This document shows positions 62,801 to 64,000 of a stretch of DNA of 64,000 bases, one piece after another. The notes beneath the pieces were generated by a model. That model saw only the letters and a program-made list of their open reading frames with translations, was not told the DNA's origin and searched no databases. The DNA comes from Venturia oleaginea. Its lineage: Eukaryota; Ascomycota; Dothideomycetes; Venturiales; Venturiaceae. The translations under genes and the position numbers were made by a program. The stretch lies in assembly GCA_013176395.1 (NCBI GenBank), contig JABMLP010000002.1, positions 1,488,001 to 1,552,000 of the forward strand, in the 5' to 3' direction. Numbering within the stretch: position 1 is the stretch's first letter; each line of letters opens with the position of its first letter.

Positions 62801-63898
62801 TGCTAGATTTCGTAGGGTTTCTCGGATTAGTGGCAATGGGTAGCGGTCCGATCGAGTGATTCGATTCAGTGCCCGATAGTCTACACACATCCGAATGCCT
62901 CCACCTGGTTTCCTTACAAATAAGACTGGGGCTGCCGCTGGTGAGTTGCTGGCGCGTATCCAGCCCTTGTCCATATAGTCCGAAAGTGTTTTTCGTAGGA
63001 CTAATAGCTCTTCCCTCGACATGCCGTATAATGGGCCCCAAGGAACTTCTGCCTCGCGACCTTGTTCATCTCGTATCAATTCGATAACGTGATCGCGACC
63101 CTCTTGATGGGGCGCGATCTCTCCGTCTTCGTCGTCGAGAAAGGCATCAGCATGCTCTGCTATTTCTTCTGGTATCTCTTGTCGGATTTCTTCCTCAGTC
63201 TTTCTCTGTTTTCTTTCTGCTAACTTGCTTAGGGCCTTGTTGATATCCGACATCGAGATAGCCAGCACTTGTGTACCATCCGGTCCATCTCTTCTCAACC
63301 GTCGCTGGGCCCTTCCAACAATAGCTGCAAATACAGATCCTGACACTAGACAAGCCGCCCGCACGTGAGCGAGCCGGTCTCGCGCTTTGGTGTTCTGTTC
63401 TAGCCACCCCTTTTCTCTTACCGTGATGCGCTGGAATCCTTGACCAATAAGCAGCTTTCTCTTAGCTGCTATATATCGCACCCAGTTTCTCTCTGCCCAT
63501 GCCTTGCCTAGGATAATAGGGAAGCTCAATCCTTTCACTATATACCCATAGACTCGCTCTGCTCGACCATCAATGTCGATCGTAGCGTAGGTCATGTGCG
63601 TAATACGGAGGTCTTCTCCGTTCTCGTGGCTCTCTTTAGCCAGTGCCAATTGTTTGGTGTCAATTGGGATGCGCGGTAGACGATGTGTTTGGACACTCTT
63701 CTCGCTGAAAGCAGCATAAGGGAGGCAGCCGTTATCAAAGAAGGATTCGGTGAAAGAAGTTCCGTTGATCAAGGTATCTATCAAGAAGGGTGTACTTTCC
63801 ATCCTATCCTTTGCTGCTTTGATTTCTCTTATGCCTGGTAGCTTTGTAATGTCTTCGCCATGTACATCTACTTCAGACCCTCGTGCGCGACGATGCAC
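59822..63898 (-). CDS. Ty3/gypsy chromovirus Pol polyprotein
   Basis: An open frame of about 1358 codons. Its first codon is GTG and a stop lies about 50 nt upstream, so Pol is presumably made by frameshift or processing from a gag outside the window. Domains in order: aspartic-protease-like start with FFDNGC (usual D-S/T-G is DNG); reverse transcriptase (LDVRAAFHRL, TPFGLAGAPASFQRYIN, AYMDDVLIW); and RNase H (LECDCSGYALGGTLSQ, EIHDKELLAVIKS). Then comes integrase with an HHCC zinc domain (HVTGHPGRDST, CDVCGRTG) and catalytic DDE (IDFMTDLP, TSDRGSNWTG, QTDGATERMNQ). A C-terminal chromodomain ends it (FEVERILRAEKKRVGRG, LIKWKGYADPDWQPRS). The intact frame implies a young element. Confidence 0.93.
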   Translation of the reverse strand: MHRRARGSEVDVHGEDITKLPGIREIKAAKDRMESTPFLIDTLINGTSFTESFFDNGCLPYAAFSEKSVQTHRLPRIPIDTKQLALAKESHENGEDLRITHMTYATIDIDGRAERVYGYIVKGLSFPIILGKAWAERNWVRYIAAKRKLLIGQGFQRITVREKGWLEQNTKARDRLAHVRAACLVSGSVFAAIVGRAQRRLRRDGPDGTQVLAISMSDINKALSKLAERKQRKTEEEIRQEIPEEIAEHADAFLDDEDGEIAPHQEGRDHVIELIRDEQGREAEVPWGPLYGMSREELLVLRKTLSDYMDKGWIRASNSPAAAPVLFVRKPGGGIRMCVDYRALNRITRSDRYPLPLIRETLRNLATARWYTKLDVRAAFHRLRIKHGDEWKTAFRTRFGLFEWLVTPFGLAGAPASFQRYINGVLRESLDICCSAYMDDVLIWSDGDYLDHMVKVNQILAKLKTAGLRLDLSKCEFAVQEVKYLGFIITAGEGIKVDPEKVAAIKEWEAPVNVTGVRSFLGFANFYRDFIDNFSELSDPLIKLTRKAVAFVWNKEHENAFQVLKELFISAPILAHWNPDLDTVLECDCSGYALGGTLSQKDMKGKLRPVAYFSRKLTAAECNYEIHDKELLAVIKSIEHWRGELRSVAAPFKVLTDHKNLRYFMTAQRLSERQARWSLILSEYQFQLEFRAGKLAQRPDALSRRHQDMPHDKNDERLQGRVAQLIKDEWLPPLSERTTETIAIQALICPVNTPNTSNSTWDVIREPQQNTGLDGRHQLTAENGQHRSTTRYGQNRSVAKGCDLFEKPELQLLWDRAIAEDQSYEAIHTAIVTGERSFPPELKLSVQLPECEVDDHGAVTRRGILWVPDWEPLRTTLVQQTHDSHVTGHPGRDSTLAILSRSFFWPQQYKTVRQFVRNCDVCGRTGIWRDKKRGLLKPLPIPARFHSELSIDFMTDLPAEENGPKYLMVITDRLLKSVTLEAMTTMSAKECAKRFLQCHYRYHGFPMALTSDRGSNWTGRFWRKLCELTKIEQRLSTAFHPQTDGATERMNQEVLRYLRAFIAYSQLDWPTLLPTAMLALNNRDSSVTGMSPFYLTHGYHAEPIQKVQRISPSNSPTADAETFVQRIEEAQEYAQAAMAWSQQKMENDANRSRQAAETLKKGDKVWLNLRNINTPQLSKKLSWTQAKYTVENQISPMVYELADLPSGIHNRFHVDLLRRAATDTLPSQESDDTQPPPLVPQTEETEAEFEVERILRAEKKRVGRGWVRQLLIKWKGYADPDWQPRSLFTEVEDLDRFEAEYGKGDDVGEDIGAQTGARRNRVAVASAFESATSWQKRCMAFVCLIIPPTTPSLVLHTR

Positions 63899-64000
63899 AA
63901 GGGTAGCTAGTTTTCCGACTCTGATGAGGCTTCCTGTAGGGAGTCATCGGTATGCTGTGTAATTACCGCAGTGACCTGAGTCTTTGGACGTGTTGCTGGT

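Larger units (their letters stand above)
59384..64000 (-). mobile_element. Ty3/gypsy chromovirus retrotransposon, cut by window edge
   Basis: The region holds the 3' LTR (beginning at about 59809 and running left), the polypurine tract and the full pol frame. The gag, primer-binding site and 5' LTR should lie beyond 64000. The left limit is inferred from the end of the neighbouring target duplication (59383). Confidence 0.7.

Overview
The window looks like a chromosome segment of a filamentous ascomycete (Pezizomycotina). Single-copy housekeeping genes carry short introns (about 49-60 nt, GT...AG, with CTAAC/CTGAC/TACTAAC branch points). These sit beside a repeat-rich stretch of LTR, non-LTR, Tc1/pogo and MITE-like elements. 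Genus cannot be fixed from the sequence alone. I found no tRNA, rRNA or CRISPR array, although structured RNAs are hard to exclude by eye.

Left part, 1-9 kb: mostly decayed or unrecognised genes. They include one member of a local paralogous family, an acidic Lys/Ala-rich protein, a Gly/Tyr/Gln-rich broken gene, and an SRPK-like kinase with a stop and two frameshifts. At 8.2-8.8 kb (minus strand) lies a tandem array of about 37-nt exon-like cassettes separated by about 60-nt introns. This is the most unusual structure in the window. Next, 9.1-15.3 kb is a clean divergent pair: PRP5 (spliceosomal DEAD-box ATPase) and ERB1/BOP1 (60S ribosome biogenesis).

Middle, 16-35 kb: a solo LTR and a dead Tc1/mariner copy are followed by an accessory block. 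In it, two multicopper oxidase genes diverge from one promoter region. One has lost the type-1 copper cysteine and most copper histidines but keeps an open frame. The other keeps the copper motifs but carries a 1-nt frameshift. Downstream of them is a full-length fungal nitric oxide synthase (oxygenase + FMN/FAD/NADPH reductase, 1013 aa over four exons). After it come three more members of the decaying paralogous family, on both strands.

Right-middle, 37-46 kb: conserved core genes. These are a long low-complexity coiled-coil protein, MRE11, the mitochondrial small-subunit protein S19 (with a 16-nt micro-exon) and TAF10. MRE11/S19 is another divergent pair.

Right part, 47.5-64 kb: a nested transposon graveyard. 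It holds a non-LTR-like element with an ATTG tail, a MITE interrupted by a solo LTR, and an internally deleted Copia element with identical LTRs. It also holds a second non-LTR copy with a 13-bp target duplication, gag-only remnants, a complete pogo/Fot1-like element inside a third solo LTR, and a Ty3/gypsy chromovirus pol running off the right edge.
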